A stretch of 64,000 nucleotides of DNA from Chryseobacterium indologenes (GCA_002439165.1 DJTE01000033.1:124001-188000); one strand, 5' to 3'; positions 33,822 to 43,963 are shown, counted from the stretch's first letter. The notes: generated by a model not told the origin, from the letters alone. Translations and numbers: made by a program.

Positions 33822-34277
33822 ATGGAAATACAGAATTATAAAGGAAAACACTGGTCAGCAAGAAGAGTTGACGGAATCTACATCGTAAGTATAGAAAACA
33901 GAGCCGGAATTGTAGAAGCACTTGCCGATTTTATTACTGTTCAGGGAATCCATGCAGGAGAAGTTACCGGTATAGGAGCTGTGGATGAGGCCACATTGCG
34001 TTTTTTCAGGCCTTCCGAAAAAAAATATGTTGACAGGACATTTAAGGAACAGATGGAAATCACCAATATATCCGGAAATATCTCAGAAATTGAAGGAAAG
34101 CCAGGCCTTCACCTTCATATCACGTTGGGAAGAGAAGATTATACCGCACTGGCAGGACATCTTCTGGATGCCAGAATATCCGGTGCAGGGGAATTTATAT
34201 TTTATCCGTTAAATACGAGAGTCGTAAAAATCAAAAATGAAGACGTGGGAATTAACTTCTATGATTTTGAAAGATAA
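33822..34277 (+). CDS. PPC/DUF296-domain protein
   Basis: 151 residues covering a single PPC (plants and prokaryotes conserved) domain: GEVTGIGAVDEATLRFF, then the metal-binding LHLHITLGRED (His pair) and GEFIFYPL. Bacterial PPC proteins are small trimeric cytoplasmic proteins with unclear biochemical role; in plants the domain is joined to AT-hooks. A lone gene behind repeat R5. Confidence 0.85.
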   Translation: MEIQNYKGKHWSARRVDGIYIVSIENRAGIVEALADFITVQGIHAGEVTGIGAVDEATLRFFRPSEKKYVDRTFKEQMEITNISGNISEIEGKPGLHLHITLGREDYTALAGHLLDARISGAGEFIFYPLNTRVVKIKNEDVGINFYDFER

Positions 34278-34297
34278 CCTTTGACTTGTGAAAAATT

Positions 34298-34792
34298 TCA
34301 CTGAGTTTCTAAAGCCGCTCTATAAGTTTTAAGCCTTGAATGAAAGCAGGAATCCGTGATGAACAGTGAAAAAAACAAAATCATACATCCTGATGAAAAT
34401 CCTTTGAAACAGGTTCCGGAGATCAGGAAATATAAAAGTCCCGAAATAAAAAACACTGTCAGCCAGACTGTTCTAAAAGCCACATAACTTCTGCTGTCTT
34501 TAGCCGTTCTTTCCTTTTCCTTTTGAAGTACTGCTGCTGCGTCTTCTGAATACATCTTTTCTATCACCGGTATTTCTTTGCTCTTTGTTACCAGAAGATA
34601 GGTACCATAGCTTAAAAAGACAAGTGATAAAACCACTGCCGGAATTATTGTCCCTTTGAGAAAACTGTTCACGGATCTGGCAGAAAACCATATAAAAGGA
34701 ATACAGAGAAATATGGTTATTCCTATCATTACTTTAACCTGTACAAGATCACCTTGAACCCAATCATTAAAATACTGCTGGAAGTTCATCAT
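34298..34792 (-). CDS. Four-span membrane protein downstream of an AraC regulator
   Basis: 164 residues, hydrophobic segments at about 22-38, 48-68, 105-125 and 130-150. A charged central loop carries KEKERTAKDSRSY. The ATG shares one base with the stop of the AraC gene (34792), so it is coupled to it. I do not recognise the family. Confidence 0.65.
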   Translation of the reverse strand: MMNFQQYFNDWVQGDLVQVKVMIGITIFLCIPFIWFSARSVNSFLKGTIIPAVVLSLVFLSYGTYLLVTKSKEIPVIEKMYSEDAAAVLQKEKERTAKDSRSYVAFRTVWLTVFFISGLLYFLISGTCFKGFSSGCMILFFSLFITDSCFHSRLKTYRAALETQ

Positions 34793-35613
34793 TATAAAAT
34801 TTTTGCCGGATGAATTTCAGAAGTCGTTACCCCGAACTTCTGTTTGAAAGCGTAATAGAAGTGGGACAGATTTTCAAAGCCCAGATCAAGATAAATATCG
34901 GAAGACTTTTTATTCCGGTGCCGGATCAGATAATAGGCTTCTTCAAGTCTTTTTTCCCGGAGCCACTGTTTTGGAGGCATACCGAATACCTTACTGAAAT
35001 CACGCTTAAATCCCGACAGGCTTCGTCCGGTAAGTTTGGCCAACGCTTCTAAAGGAACATTGAACATGAAATTTTTGTTCATGAATTCCTTCAGATCGAT
35101 CTTATAAGGCTCCGAAAAATCAAAAAGCAGATTTTTAAAATCCGGATTACTCTGAAGGATCAGTTCTATTGCTTCTTTCACTTTTAAAACCGCCAGTCTG
35201 GGGCTGGCTGTTGCTGTTTTATCAATATACGGAAGAAGTGACATAAAATATCCACTGAAAAAATGATCCGGCTCAAAAAACAGTTTCCGGGTATCAGGAA
35301 ATTTTTCTTCTGCTGTAATTCTGTTTTCCGCCGAATACTGTCTGAGCGTTTCCTGATCAAGGGTAATAGACAGAAACTGATATTTTTGATCCTTAGAAGG
35401 ATATTTCATCGTCCGGATCAGCTGATTTTTTTTAACCAGAACCACAGTATTCTCCCCGATAATAGTTTTACCTTTATCATGGAAAGCATGCGTTTCTCCA
35501 GAAAGCTGAAACCCCAGAAAATGATCGGGAATAAATTCCTCATGCCCTCTGTATGTTTCAAAGGCACATGAATAAACCAGTCTGTCAAATATGATTTCGG
35601 AAGTTTTTTCCAT
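34792..35613 (-). CDS. AraC-family transcriptional regulator
   Basis: 273 residues. N-terminal cupin-like sensor domain (about 20-150) and two C-terminal HTH units (NVPLEALAKLTGRSLSGF; then IYLDLGFENLSHFYYAFK, ending QKFGVTTSEI) typical of AraC/XylS. Co-transcribed with the membrane protein gene at 34298, which is its likeliest partner or target. Its upstream region is filled by repeat R6. Confidence 0.9.
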   Translation of the reverse strand: MEKTSEIIFDRLVYSCAFETYRGHEEFIPDHFLGFQLSGETHAFHDKGKTIIGENTVVLVKKNQLIRTMKYPSKDQKYQFLSITLDQETLRQYSAENRITAEEKFPDTRKLFFEPDHFFSGYFMSLLPYIDKTATASPRLAVLKVKEAIELILQSNPDFKNLLFDFSEPYKIDLKEFMNKNFMFNVPLEALAKLTGRSLSGFKRDFSKVFGMPPKQWLREKRLEEAYYLIRHRNKKSSDIYLDLGFENLSHFYYAFKQKFGVTTSEIHPAKIL

Positions 35614-35680
35614 AACACAAATATCTGAAATTAATAGATTGGAGAAATAAGAAGTATTACTTAAATTTTATTTGAAACAT

Positions 35681-36065
35681 TAAGAGCCTGTTTAAATTTG
35701 ATTTTTTTTTATAATATTATTTTTATCTACATTATATTCTTTAAGGATTTTTGATTAAAAAAACAATGTACTGATGACATGCTTTTTTCACGCAAAGTTT
35801 TATGATTAACACTGTTGATTCTAGGCAGCAAAGAGTAGAATCAACTCCGTTGATTCGATGAAGCGAGCGTTTTAACCATTAGCTTCATCAGCGACGAAGT
35901 CGCATCACTTTGCCTACTTAAAATAAAGCGGACTTATTCATCAACTTTGCGTTGATTTTTTTAATCAAAAACAATTCAAATATGATCCATTGAGTTACGC
36001 CAACATAAATAATATAATAATCAGACACATACAAACTTATAGATAAGATTTAAACAGGCTCTAAG
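35681..36065 (+). repeat. Nested-palindromic dispersed repeat, copy R6 (complete)
   Basis: 385 bp. Terminal inverted repeats TAAGAGCCTGTTTAAAT and ATTTAAACAGGCTCTAAG match perfectly over about 17 bp. Nested pairs: TTTTTGATTAAAAAAA with TTTTTTTAATCAAAAA; CACGCAAAGTT with AACTTTGCG; TAGGCAGCAAAG with CTTTGCCTA; GATGAAGC with GCTTCATC; and the local hairpin GAATCAACTCCGTTGATTC. Best copy for defining the element, together with R8. Confidence 0.9.
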
Positions 36066-36235
36066 AGCATTTAAGTATTAATGTTCATTAAGGAAAAGTC
36101 AAAGATTTTTTATAAGTATAAACCTTGCTTAATATTCTAAAAACCTTAAACAAACTTAATGGTTTAAAACAATTCCGGATAAAAACAGACTTTCAAACCA
36201 TTTTCGAACTATCTCATTTTCAAATTTTCAAATTC

Positions 36236-36637
36236 TTAAGCTGTAACAGCCGCACCAGCTTCAGCAATTTCCTTATCCTGTTCCGGGGTTCCGCCTGAAG
36301 AACCTATGGCACCGATTATCATACCTTCTGCATTTTTAATGACCACCCCTCCGGCAAGCGTTAAAAGCCCGTCATTGGAATTCAGCATCCCATAGCCATG
36401 AATTCCTGCTCCTGCAATAATACTTCCCATCACATCACTGTCTACTCCAAACCATACGGCTGTTTTTGCTTTTTTAACGGCAAAATCTATGACACCGCAC
36501 ACACTATCCAGCCTGGCAAACGTCATTAAATGTCCGCCGGAGTCCACCACGGCAATACTCACCGGAATACCCAGAGATCCTGCTTTTTCCACAGCGGTGT
36601 TTAGCGCCTTCTGAGCTAAATTATAATTCATACTCAT
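36236..36637 (-). CDS. HbpS/GlcG-type heme-binding family protein
   Basis: 133 residues matching the HbpS/GlcG (DUF336) fold: IPVSIAVVDSGGHLMTFAR at the N terminus and GGVVIKNAEGMIIGAIGSSG with GTPEQDKEIA at the C terminus. Some relatives bind heme or cobalamin; others are of unknown function next to oxidoreductases. Here it follows an SDR gene by 3 bp, so both are one transcript. No signal peptide, cytoplasmic. Confidence 0.85.
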   Translation of the reverse strand: MSMNYNLAQKALNTAVEKAGSLGIPVSIAVVDSGGHLMTFARLDSVCGVIDFAVKKAKTAVWFGVDSDVMGSIIAGAGIHGYGMLNSNDGLLTLAGGVVIKNAEGMIIGAIGSSGGTPEQDKEIAEAGAAVTA

Positions 36638-36640
36638 CGG

Positions 36641-37432
36641 TTAACTTTTTGCGGTCCAGGCATCTGCCTGAAGCTGTTTAACAAAATCTTCAGTTTCTTT
36701 CGGATGTACATTTCTGAAATTGCTGCTGTCATCCAATGCTACATTCACAATAACTTCCGCCATAGATTGCGGGTCCAGCTGATGGGCTAAAGATTCCGCT
36801 GCTCCGTCAAACGCCGATTCAGGAGTAAAATTTACTTCCGGATCATACCAGCGGAATATAGAATCCACACCTCTGTCATTAAATCCGGTTCCGAATACTC
36901 CCGGATTGCAGGTGGCAATTTTGATATTGAAAGGAGCCAGCTCAGTCTTTAATCCTTCAGCAATAGATTCCAGAGCATGTTTGGAGGCACAGTAGGCCGC
37001 TACATAAGGAACAGTCCACAAACCGCCCATAGACGAGGTAAAGACAATTTTCCCTGCTTTTTTATTGTCAACAAATTTTCGGATAAATCCCTGAGCCAGT
37101 TCCAAAGCTCCGAAAACATTGATTTCAAACATAGAACGGATCAGATCAACCGGCTGTTCAGCAATAGGACCTCCTTCCATAATTCCTGCATTACTGATCA
37201 GAATATCAATGTCGTACTTTTTTAAAATATAAGCAATATCCCTCGGGTTGGTTACGTCCAGTTTATCGGCAGTCATCTCAATACCCTTTTCTTCAGCTTC
37301 ACGGATCAGATCACTCATTTGCGGATAAGTCTGTGCAGTCGCAATCACCTGGTGTCCTTTTTGGGCCAGATCAAAAGCAGCAGTTTTTCCGAAGCCGCTG
37401 GCTGCTCCTGTAATTAAAATGGTTTTACTCAT
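36641..37432 (-). CDS. Short-chain dehydrogenase/reductase
   Basis: 263 residues with cofactor motif TGAASGFGK (residues 8-16), NAG at about 90, catalytic Ser/Tyr/Lys in SSMGG and YCASKHA, and the PG motif. Arrangement fits classical NADP-type SDRs. Substrate unknown. First gene of a two-gene unit with the HbpS-like gene; upstream lies repeat R7. Confidence 0.88.
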   Translation of the reverse strand: MSKTILITGAASGFGKTAAFDLAQKGHQVIATAQTYPQMSDLIREAEEKGIEMTADKLDVTNPRDIAYILKKYDIDILISNAGIMEGGPIAEQPVDLIRSMFEINVFGALELAQGFIRKFVDNKKAGKIVFTSSMGGLWTVPYVAAYCASKHALESIAEGLKTELAPFNIKIATCNPGVFGTGFNDRGVDSIFRWYDPEVNFTPESAFDGAAESLAHQLDPQSMAEVIVNVALDDSSNFRNVHPKETEDFVKQLQADAWTAKS

Positions 37433-37595
37433 TGTTGTTGTTTTATTGTGTTACAGATACAAAGATCAGCTTTACAGGACGGGATCATATTGGTGAAAAG
37501 CTCAATGTTTTATTGTTGAAAAGTTCATTTCAGAGCAAATTGAGAAATGGATTATGATATTATTTTCCATACTTAAAGAATATCCCTGATTTCTC

Positions 37596-38022
37596 TTAGA
37601 GACTGTCTGAATTTTATTTAATAATTTCATATATCTGATTATCAATCGTTTTAATATTGATAAAACTCAATAGATTATATTTGAAATTATTTAACTAAAA
37701 AGATCATGCAGATTTTATATTTCTTCAATTCTACAAAAAAGATTAAACGCAAAGGTTGATGATTAATCCTGTTGATTTTAAGGAAGCAAAGTGTAGAATC
37801 AACTTCGTTGATTCGATGAAGCGAGCGTTTTAACCGTTAGCTTCATCAGCGACGAAGTCGCATCACTTTGCCCACTCAAAATAAAGCGGAATTATTCATC
37901 AACTTTGCGTTTAAAAATACGTCATCAGTAGACTATCTTTTTAATCAAAAAGTACTCAAATAATGTAATTTAGATAAAAAAATTGGATGATAAACAAAAA
38001 TCAAATTTAAACATGCTCTTAA
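37596..38022 (+). repeat. Nested-palindromic dispersed repeat, copy R7
   Basis: About 425 bp, slightly extended. The left end is worn (TTAGAGACTGTCTGAATTTT), the right end is AAATTTAAACATGCTCTTAA. It carries ACGCAAAGGTTGATGATTAA and ATCAACTTTGCGT, GAATCAACTTCGTTGATTC, GATGAAGC with GCTTCATC, GCGACGAAGTCGCATCACTT, and TTTTTAATCAAAAAGTACTC. It reaches to within a few bases of the ligase-associated operon and must contain or border that promoter. Confidence 0.8.
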
Positions 38023-38035
38023 TTTGGTGGGATTT

Positions 38036-39088
38036 TTGAATGTAAAATATAAACCGATCACTCCATTGAAACTAATCACATTCACTAAAAAAGGAATCTA
38101 TTGCCCGCAGGGAAAATTCTATATTGATCCCTGGAGACCCGTAGATATGGCTGTCATTACACACGGACACGCTGACCATGCCCGCTGGGGAATGAAAAAA
38201 TACCTGTGCCATCATTTTACCAAACCTGTTCTTTACCAGAGAATAGGACCTGACATTGACTGTCAGAGTGTGGAATACGGAGAAGTCATACACATCAACG
38301 GGGTAAAAGTATCCCTTCATCCGGCTGGCCATATCATTGGCTCGGCCCAGATAAGACTGGAATATAAAGGATTCGTAACGGTTGTTTCAGGAGATTATAA
38401 AATACAGGATGACGGTTTGAGCACCCCTTTTGAACTGGTACGCTGCAATGAGTTTGTTACGGAAAGTACTTTCGGACTTCCCATTTACAACTGGCTGGAA
38501 GTTGCCGACCTTAATAAAAAGCTTCAGAGTTGGGTGCTGAAAAATCAGGAAAACTCAAAAACCTCTGTATTTATAGGGTATTCTTTAGGTAAAGCCCAGC
38601 GAATCATGAAAGCCGTTGAAGGTATGGGAAAAACATATGTGCATTATTCTATCGGAAAACTGAATGAAGCTTTTGAAGCATCGGGAATACTCCTTCCTGA
38701 TTATCAGACTGCAGATTTCAGGGAAAATGTAAAGGAGCTTCAGCATGAAATTGTGATCGTTCCGCCTGCTTTGCTGGACAGCAGTATCATCAGAAAAATA
38801 CCGGATGCGGCCACTGCCATATGTTCCGGATGGATGCAGGTACGGGGAGCCAGAAGATGGCGAAGTGCGGATGCCGGATTTGCCATAAGTGACCATGCAG
38901 ACTGGAAAGGACTTCTGCAGGCCGTAAAAGCCACAGAAGCAGAAAGAGTGCATGTAACCCACGGACAGACTGAAATCTTCTCAAAATACCTGAATGAAAT
39001 CGGAATCAAAGCCGATGTGATAGAAACGCTTTTCGGCGAAGATGAAGAGGAATCTGAAAAAGAAATCATTGAAAATCCGGAATCATGA
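38036..39088 (+). CDS. Ligase-associated DNA exonuclease (metallo-beta-lactamase/beta-CASP type)
   Basis: About 350 residues. Metal motif THGHADHA near the N terminus, GDYKIQDDG, and a C-terminal half resembling CPSF/SNM1-type nucleases (FAISDHADWKGL, HVTHGQTEIF). It begins the four-gene ligase operon of Bacteroidota. No ATG is available; the frame offers TTG 38024, GTG 38027, TTG 38036 and TTG 38066. The last gives KLITFTKKGIYCPQG directly, which matches the usual family start, so the true start is uncertain within 42 bp. Its stop overlaps the ligase start by four bases. Works with the ligase and helicase in DNA end repair, by family. Confidence 0.87.
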   Translation: MNVKYKPITPLKLITFTKKGIYCPQGKFYIDPWRPVDMAVITHGHADHARWGMKKYLCHHFTKPVLYQRIGPDIDCQSVEYGEVIHINGVKVSLHPAGHIIGSAQIRLEYKGFVTVVSGDYKIQDDGLSTPFELVRCNEFVTESTFGLPIYNWLEVADLNKKLQSWVLKNQENSKTSVFIGYSLGKAQRIMKAVEGMGKTYVHYSIGKLNEAFEASGILLPDYQTADFRENVKELQHEIVIVPPALLDSSIIRKIPDAATAICSGWMQVRGARRWRSADAGFAISDHADWKGLLQAVKATEAERVHVTHGQTEIFSKYLNEIGIKADVIETLFGEDEEESEKEIIENPES

Positions 39089-40665
39089 AACATTTTGCAG
39101 ATCTGATCAATGCACTGGAAACTACCAATAAGACCAATGCAAAAATTGAGGCCATCACTGATTATCTGGAACGTGCGCCGGATGAAGACAAAGTATGGTT
39201 TATCGCTTTATTTACCGGAAAAAGGCCAAAACGGAACGTCAATACCAATTATATGAAAGAATGGGCACTGGAAATTACACAGCTGCCGTTCTGGCTCTTT
39301 CAGGAATCCTATTCTTCCGTAGGTGACCTGGGAGAAACGCTCTCCCTGATTCTTCCGCCTCCTGAACACAAAATTGAACGCACTTTATCTGAATGGATGA
39401 CGGATATCCTTCATCTGAAAGATAAAACAGACGCAGAAAAAAAGACGTTTGTACTGCAATCCTGGAACGGACTGGATTATACGGAAAGGCTGATCTTCAA
39501 CAAACTTTTAGGAGGAAGTTTCCGTATCGGGGTTTCAGACAAAACACTGATCAATGCGCTGACGAAATTTTCAGGCCAGGAAACCAGTACCCTTACGCAC
39601 AGTCTTACAGGAAAATGGGTGCCCGGTGAAATCTCATTCCAAGAGCTGATTTCCGCAGAAAAAGTGAATCCTGACAATTCAAAACCTTATCCCTTCTGCC
39701 TGGCTTATCCACTTGAAAAAGAGCTGAGTGAACTAGGAGGTCCTGAAGAATGGCAGGTTGAATATAAATGGGACGGCATCCGCGGACAGATCATCAAAAG
39801 GAATGAAGAAGTATTTATATGGTCAAGAGGAGAAGAGCTTGTAACAGAACAGTTTCCTGAAATCAGGGATGCTGTGAAAGCGATGAAAGGAAGTTTTGTT
39901 TTAGATGGAGAAATACTTGCGGTAAAGGACGGTAATATTTTAAATTTTAACGAGTTACAAAAGAGGTTAAACAGGAAAAATTTAACTAAAAAAATGCTGG
40001 CTGATATTCCGATCGAAGTTTTTGTGTATGATCTTTTAGAACTTGAAGGAACTGATCTCCGCGAAAAACCCATGAGCGCCAGAAGAGCTATGCTGGAAGA
40101 ATTATTACTGAATGGACAGCCTGAAAAGATCAGAATTTCGCAGACCATAGCATTCGAAAACTGGGACGAACTGAACAGCATCCGGGAAGAATCCAGGGAA
40201 ATTAACAGCGAAGGACTGATGCTGAAACAGAAGAATTCCCCCTATCATGCCGGAAGAAAAAAGGGTGACTGGTGGAAATGGAAAGTAAGCCCGTTAACTA
40301 TTGATGCTGTGCTGATTTATGCCCAGAAAGGAAGCGGCAGAAGAAGTGCCTATTACACCGACTATACTTTTGCAGTAAAAAACGGTGATGCTTTGGTCAC
40401 CATCGCGAAAGCGTATTCCGGGCTTACCGATAAAGAAATCATGGAAGTGAGCAAATTTGTCAACAAAAATGCCATTGAAAAATTCGGACCTGTACGGACG
40501 GTAAAAGCTGAACTGGTATTTGAGATCGCTTTTGAAGGTATAGGATTCAGCAGCAGGCATAAAAGCGGTGTAGCCCTGAGATTCCCCCGGATTGTGCGAT
40601 GGCGGAGAGATAAAACCGTTGATGAAATTGATGATCTTGAAGAAATTAAAAAACTGATCCAGTAA
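39085..40665 (+). CDS. ATP-dependent DNA ligase (ligase-associated operon)
   Basis: 526 residues. Catalytic lysine motif EYKWDGIRGQ (KxDG, Lys228) with motif III WSRGEELVTEQFP, motif IIIa VFVYDLLELEG, motif IV EGLMLK and motif V WWKWK. It has an N-terminal DNA-binding domain (1-200) as in LigB/Lig1-type archaeal-like ligases, so it is not an NHEJ LigD. Coupled by ATGA overlap to the exonuclease and one base from the start of the helicase. Joins DNA nicks using ATP; the chromosomal NAD ligase would be elsewhere. Confidence 0.95.
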   Translation: MKHFADLINALETTNKTNAKIEAITDYLERAPDEDKVWFIALFTGKRPKRNVNTNYMKEWALEITQLPFWLFQESYSSVGDLGETLSLILPPPEHKIERTLSEWMTDILHLKDKTDAEKKTFVLQSWNGLDYTERLIFNKLLGGSFRIGVSDKTLINALTKFSGQETSTLTHSLTGKWVPGEISFQELISAEKVNPDNSKPYPFCLAYPLEKELSELGGPEEWQVEYKWDGIRGQIIKRNEEVFIWSRGEELVTEQFPEIRDAVKAMKGSFVLDGEILAVKDGNILNFNELQKRLNRKNLTKKMLADIPIEVFVYDLLELEGTDLREKPMSARRAMLEELLLNGQPEKIRISQTIAFENWDELNSIREESREINSEGLMLKQKNSPYHAGRKKGDWWKWKVSPLTIDAVLIYAQKGSGRRSAYYTDYTFAVKNGDALVTIAKAYSGLTDKEIMEVSKFVNKNAIEKFGPVRTVKAELVFEIAFEGIGFSSRHKSGVALRFPRIVRWRRDKTVDEIDDLEEIKKLIQ

Positions 40666-40666
40666 A

Positions 40667-43120
40667 TTGAATACATTTGAAAATACCAACGGCTATAAAG
40701 TCATTCAGCAGTGGATGACCGGAAAAGGTATTGCCCCTTTTAAATTCCAGTCGGATACCTGGCGTAAATTCGGAAACGGTTACAGCGGAATGGTGGTAGC
40801 TCCCACAGGATTCGGAAAGACATTTTCTGTATTTCTGGCGTTGGTTTCAGATTTTATGAACCATCCTGAAAAGTATAAAAAAGGGATGAAAATGATCTGG
40901 ATCACTCCGCTCCGCTCCCTGGCAAAAGATATTGCCAAAGCTATGGAAGAAGCCATGAATGAAATTGGCCTGGACTGGGCCGTTGGGGTAAGGAACGGTG
41001 ATACGGACCCCAAAGTAAGACAGCAGCAGGTAAGAAATATGCCTGAAATTCTTGTTGTTACTCCGGAAAGTCTTCACCTGCTTTTAGGACAGAAAAACCA
41101 CAGCCGTTTTTTTCAGGACCTGAAATGTACCGCAGTGGATGAATGGCATGAACTGCTGGGTTCCAAGCGTGGAGTTATGGTAGAACTGGCCATCTCCCAA
41201 TTGAGAAAATATGCTCCGGCTATGAAAATCTGGGGAATTACCGCAACCATCGGAAATCTGGATGAAGCCATGGAAGTTTTAATCCCTTATGACATCAAAA
41301 AAACAAAAATTACCGCCAAAGAACATAAAAAAATTGAAATTCTTCCCGTTTTCCCGGATGAAGTGGAAGTTCTACCATGGGCAGGACACCTAGGGGCGAA
41401 ACTGGCGGATAAAATCGTTCCGGTTATTCTTGAATCCACTTCTACTATTGTTTTTACCAATACCAGAAGCCAGAGCGAAATGTGGTATCAGCTGCTGCTG
41501 AACGCCTATCCTGATTTTGCAGGCCAGATTGCCATTCACCACAGCTCTATTGATGCCCATCTCCGGATCTGGATCGAAGAAAATTTAAGCAGCGGAAAGC
41601 TTAAAGCCGTAGTCTCTACTTCCTCTCTGGATCTCGGCATTGATTTTAAGCCCGTAGATACGGTCATTCAGATCGGATCAGCCAAAGGGGTTGCGCGGTT
41701 TCTTCAGCGTGCCGGACGGAGCGGTCACTCCCCTTTTGAAACCTCTAAAATTTACTGTGTTCCTACTCACTCCCTGGAACTGATTGAAGTTTCCGCACTG
41801 AAAGAAGCCGTAAAACAAAAAATAACGGAACCCCGCGATCCTCAGGTATTATGCTTTGATGTGCTGGTGCAGTTTCTGATGACTTTAGCTGTCGGGGACG
41901 GATTTTATCCCGAAGAAACCTACGAAAGGATCCGAAAAGTATACACTTTCCGGGAAATGACGGATGAAGAATGGAAAAGCTGCCTTGATTTCCTGACCAT
42001 CGGAGGAAGTGTCTTAAAAAGCTATGAGGAATTCCATAAGATCGTCATCATGGAAGATGGGCTGCATAAAGTGACATCCAGAAAGATTGCGATGCTGCAC
42101 CGTATGAATATGGGTGTGATCGTAAGTGATGCCATGCTGAAAGTAAAATTCATTTCGGGCGGCTATATTGGTATGGTAGAGGAATATTTTATTTCAAAAC
42201 TTAAAAAAGAAGAAAAATTTATCCTGGCGGGCCGTACCCTTGAAGTAGTCATGATAAAAGATATGACCGTCTATGTAAGAGCAGCCAAAGGAAAAGCATT
42301 TGCGCCAAGTTACCTGGGAGGAAGACTTCCTTTAAGCTCTGATCTGGGGCATTTTTTAAGAGAAAAGCTGTCTCATGCCCTGAATCCAAAAACTTCTGAA
42401 AAAGAACTGAAATTCCTGCATCCGCTTCTGGTACGGCAGGAAAAGAACTCCCATATTCCCAAAGAAGATGAGTTTCTGTTGGAAATGATCAAAAACAGAG
42501 AGGGTTATCATCTGTTTATGTACCCTTTTGAAGGACGCCTTGTGCATGAAGTGATGGCAGCCCTGATGGCCTACCGTATTTCAAAGCTGGCCCCGATCTC
42601 TTTTTCTATGGCGATGAATGATTACGGTTTTGAACTGTTCAGTGACAAAGAAATTCCTCTGAATGAAGAAAATCTGCATACTGTTTTAACACGGGACAAT
42701 CTGATGAATGATGTGATCGCCAGCATCAATTCAGCGGAAATGGCCAGAAGAAAATTCAGGGATATTGCCGTGATCTCCGGAATGGTGATCCAGAATTATG
42801 CAGGAAAACAGCGTTCCAATAAATCGTTACAGAGTTCCGCCGGACTGATCTTTAAGGTTTTGGAAGACCATGACCCTAATCATTTCCTTGTGAGACAGGC
42901 GTATACAGAGGTTTTCAATATACAGCTTCAGGAACAGCGATTGGTGGAAGCTTTTAAAAGGATAGAAAAATCAAAAATTATATTAAAATATTCCAATACC
43001 TTTACTCCGCTCAGCTTCCCGATTAAGGTAGACAGTCTGAGGCAGACCTTATCCACTGAAAGCCTTGATGCGAGGATCAGGAAAATGGTGGAACAGGCCG
43101 GGAAAAATATGTTGTTATGA
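40667..43120 (+). CDS. Ligase-associated Lhr-like DEXH-box helicase
   Basis: 817 residues. Walker A APTGFGKT (45-52), DEWH (158-161), GITATIG, RAGRSGH motif VI, then Lhr-type winged-helix and core domains; shorter than E. coli Lhr. The frame starts with TTG at 40667, one base after the ligase stop; no nearer ATG agrees with the family start (NTFENTNGYKVIQQW). Translational coupling to the ligase is very likely. Predicted 3'-5' ssDNA translocase and helicase in DNA repair with the ligase and MBL exonuclease. Confidence 0.93.
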   Translation: MNTFENTNGYKVIQQWMTGKGIAPFKFQSDTWRKFGNGYSGMVVAPTGFGKTFSVFLALVSDFMNHPEKYKKGMKMIWITPLRSLAKDIAKAMEEAMNEIGLDWAVGVRNGDTDPKVRQQQVRNMPEILVVTPESLHLLLGQKNHSRFFQDLKCTAVDEWHELLGSKRGVMVELAISQLRKYAPAMKIWGITATIGNLDEAMEVLIPYDIKKTKITAKEHKKIEILPVFPDEVEVLPWAGHLGAKLADKIVPVILESTSTIVFTNTRSQSEMWYQLLLNAYPDFAGQIAIHHSSIDAHLRIWIEENLSSGKLKAVVSTSSLDLGIDFKPVDTVIQIGSAKGVARFLQRAGRSGHSPFETSKIYCVPTHSLELIEVSALKEAVKQKITEPRDPQVLCFDVLVQFLMTLAVGDGFYPEETYERIRKVYTFREMTDEEWKSCLDFLTIGGSVLKSYEEFHKIVIMEDGLHKVTSRKIAMLHRMNMGVIVSDAMLKVKFISGGYIGMVEEYFISKLKKEEKFILAGRTLEVVMIKDMTVYVRAAKGKAFAPSYLGGRLPLSSDLGHFLREKLSHALNPKTSEKELKFLHPLLVRQEKNSHIPKEDEFLLEMIKNREGYHLFMYPFEGRLVHEVMAALMAYRISKLAPISFSMAMNDYGFELFSDKEIPLNEENLHTVLTRDNLMNDVIASINSAEMARRKFRDIAVISGMVIQNYAGKQRSNKSLQSSAGLIFKVLEDHDPNHFLVRQAYTEVFNIQLQEQRLVEAFKRIEKSKIILKYSNTFTPLSFPIKVDSLRQTLSTESLDARIRKMVEQAGKNMLL

Positions 43121-43228
43121 ATAAGTCAACCCTCAATGCTTTTCACATGATAAATTTCACAGCGAAGCTGATTGACAATTGACTTATGAAGTACAATTCA
43201 CCATTAATATTTTTAATTATTTACAGTC

Positions 43229-43873
43229 TTGAATATTGCAGTAAAAAATATCAACATCGGCAGTGAAGTTTTTACATTAACCAATCAGCGTGCAGCCTTC
43301 TGGAAAAGAGAGAAAGCATTGATCCTTTCCGACCTTCATATCGGGAAAACGGCTCATTTCAGGAAAAACGGTATTGCCCTGGCCAATCATATTATGAAAA
43401 GCGATCTGGAAAGACTGTCTGTTCTCATAGCCTGTTTTAAACCTGAAAAATTTATTGTCGTCGGTGACCTGCTCCATGCCGGAGATAATTCTGATGTAGA
43501 TGAGTTCTGCCGCTGGAGAAATCAGTATCCCGATCTTCTATTTTATCTTATCGAAGGAAACCACGACCGGATTACAGAATCCCTGGAACAGAAATTATGC
43601 CTGAATTTCAGGGCTGAACTTCTGCAGATTGACGATTTTATCTTTATTCATGATTTTGATAAAACATATTCCGGATTTCAGATCACCGGACACATTCATC
43701 CGGGCATTGTGCTGAATTCTTCTGTGAAAAACTTCCGGCTTCCCTGTTTTGTACAGACTTCCGGGCAGCTTCTCCTGCCTGCTTTCAGTGAATTTACCGG
43801 ACTTGATACCAAGAATATCCCGAAAGACGGAAAGTTTTTTGTGTTTACAGATTCTGAAATTCATGAAATATAA
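43229..43873 (+). CDS. pdeM: Ligase-associated DNA damage response endonuclease PdeM
   Basis: 214 residues; calcineurin-like phosphoesterase with LSDLHIGK, VVGDLLHAG, GNHDR and ITGHIHPG, the four metal-binding blocks of the PdeM/MPE family. Translation likely starts with TTG at 43229 (TTGAATATT), the same TTGAAT context as in the helicase gene. It is separated from the helicase by 108 bp. Metal-dependent nuclease or phosphodiesterase completing the four-gene repair operon. Confidence 0.92.
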   Translation: MNIAVKNINIGSEVFTLTNQRAAFWKREKALILSDLHIGKTAHFRKNGIALANHIMKSDLERLSVLIACFKPEKFIVVGDLLHAGDNSDVDEFCRWRNQYPDLLFYLIEGNHDRITESLEQKLCLNFRAELLQIDDFIFIHDFDKTYSGFQITGHIHPGIVLNSSVKNFRLPCFVQTSGQLLLPAFSEFTGLDTKNIPKDGKFFVFTDSEIHEI

Positions 43874-43963
43874 GACACGAGGAAAGAGACGGAAATTATT
43901 TTGTTCTGAAAGAAAACTTAGAGACTGTTTCATCTCAAGGAAAATATTAATACTAAAAAATTT

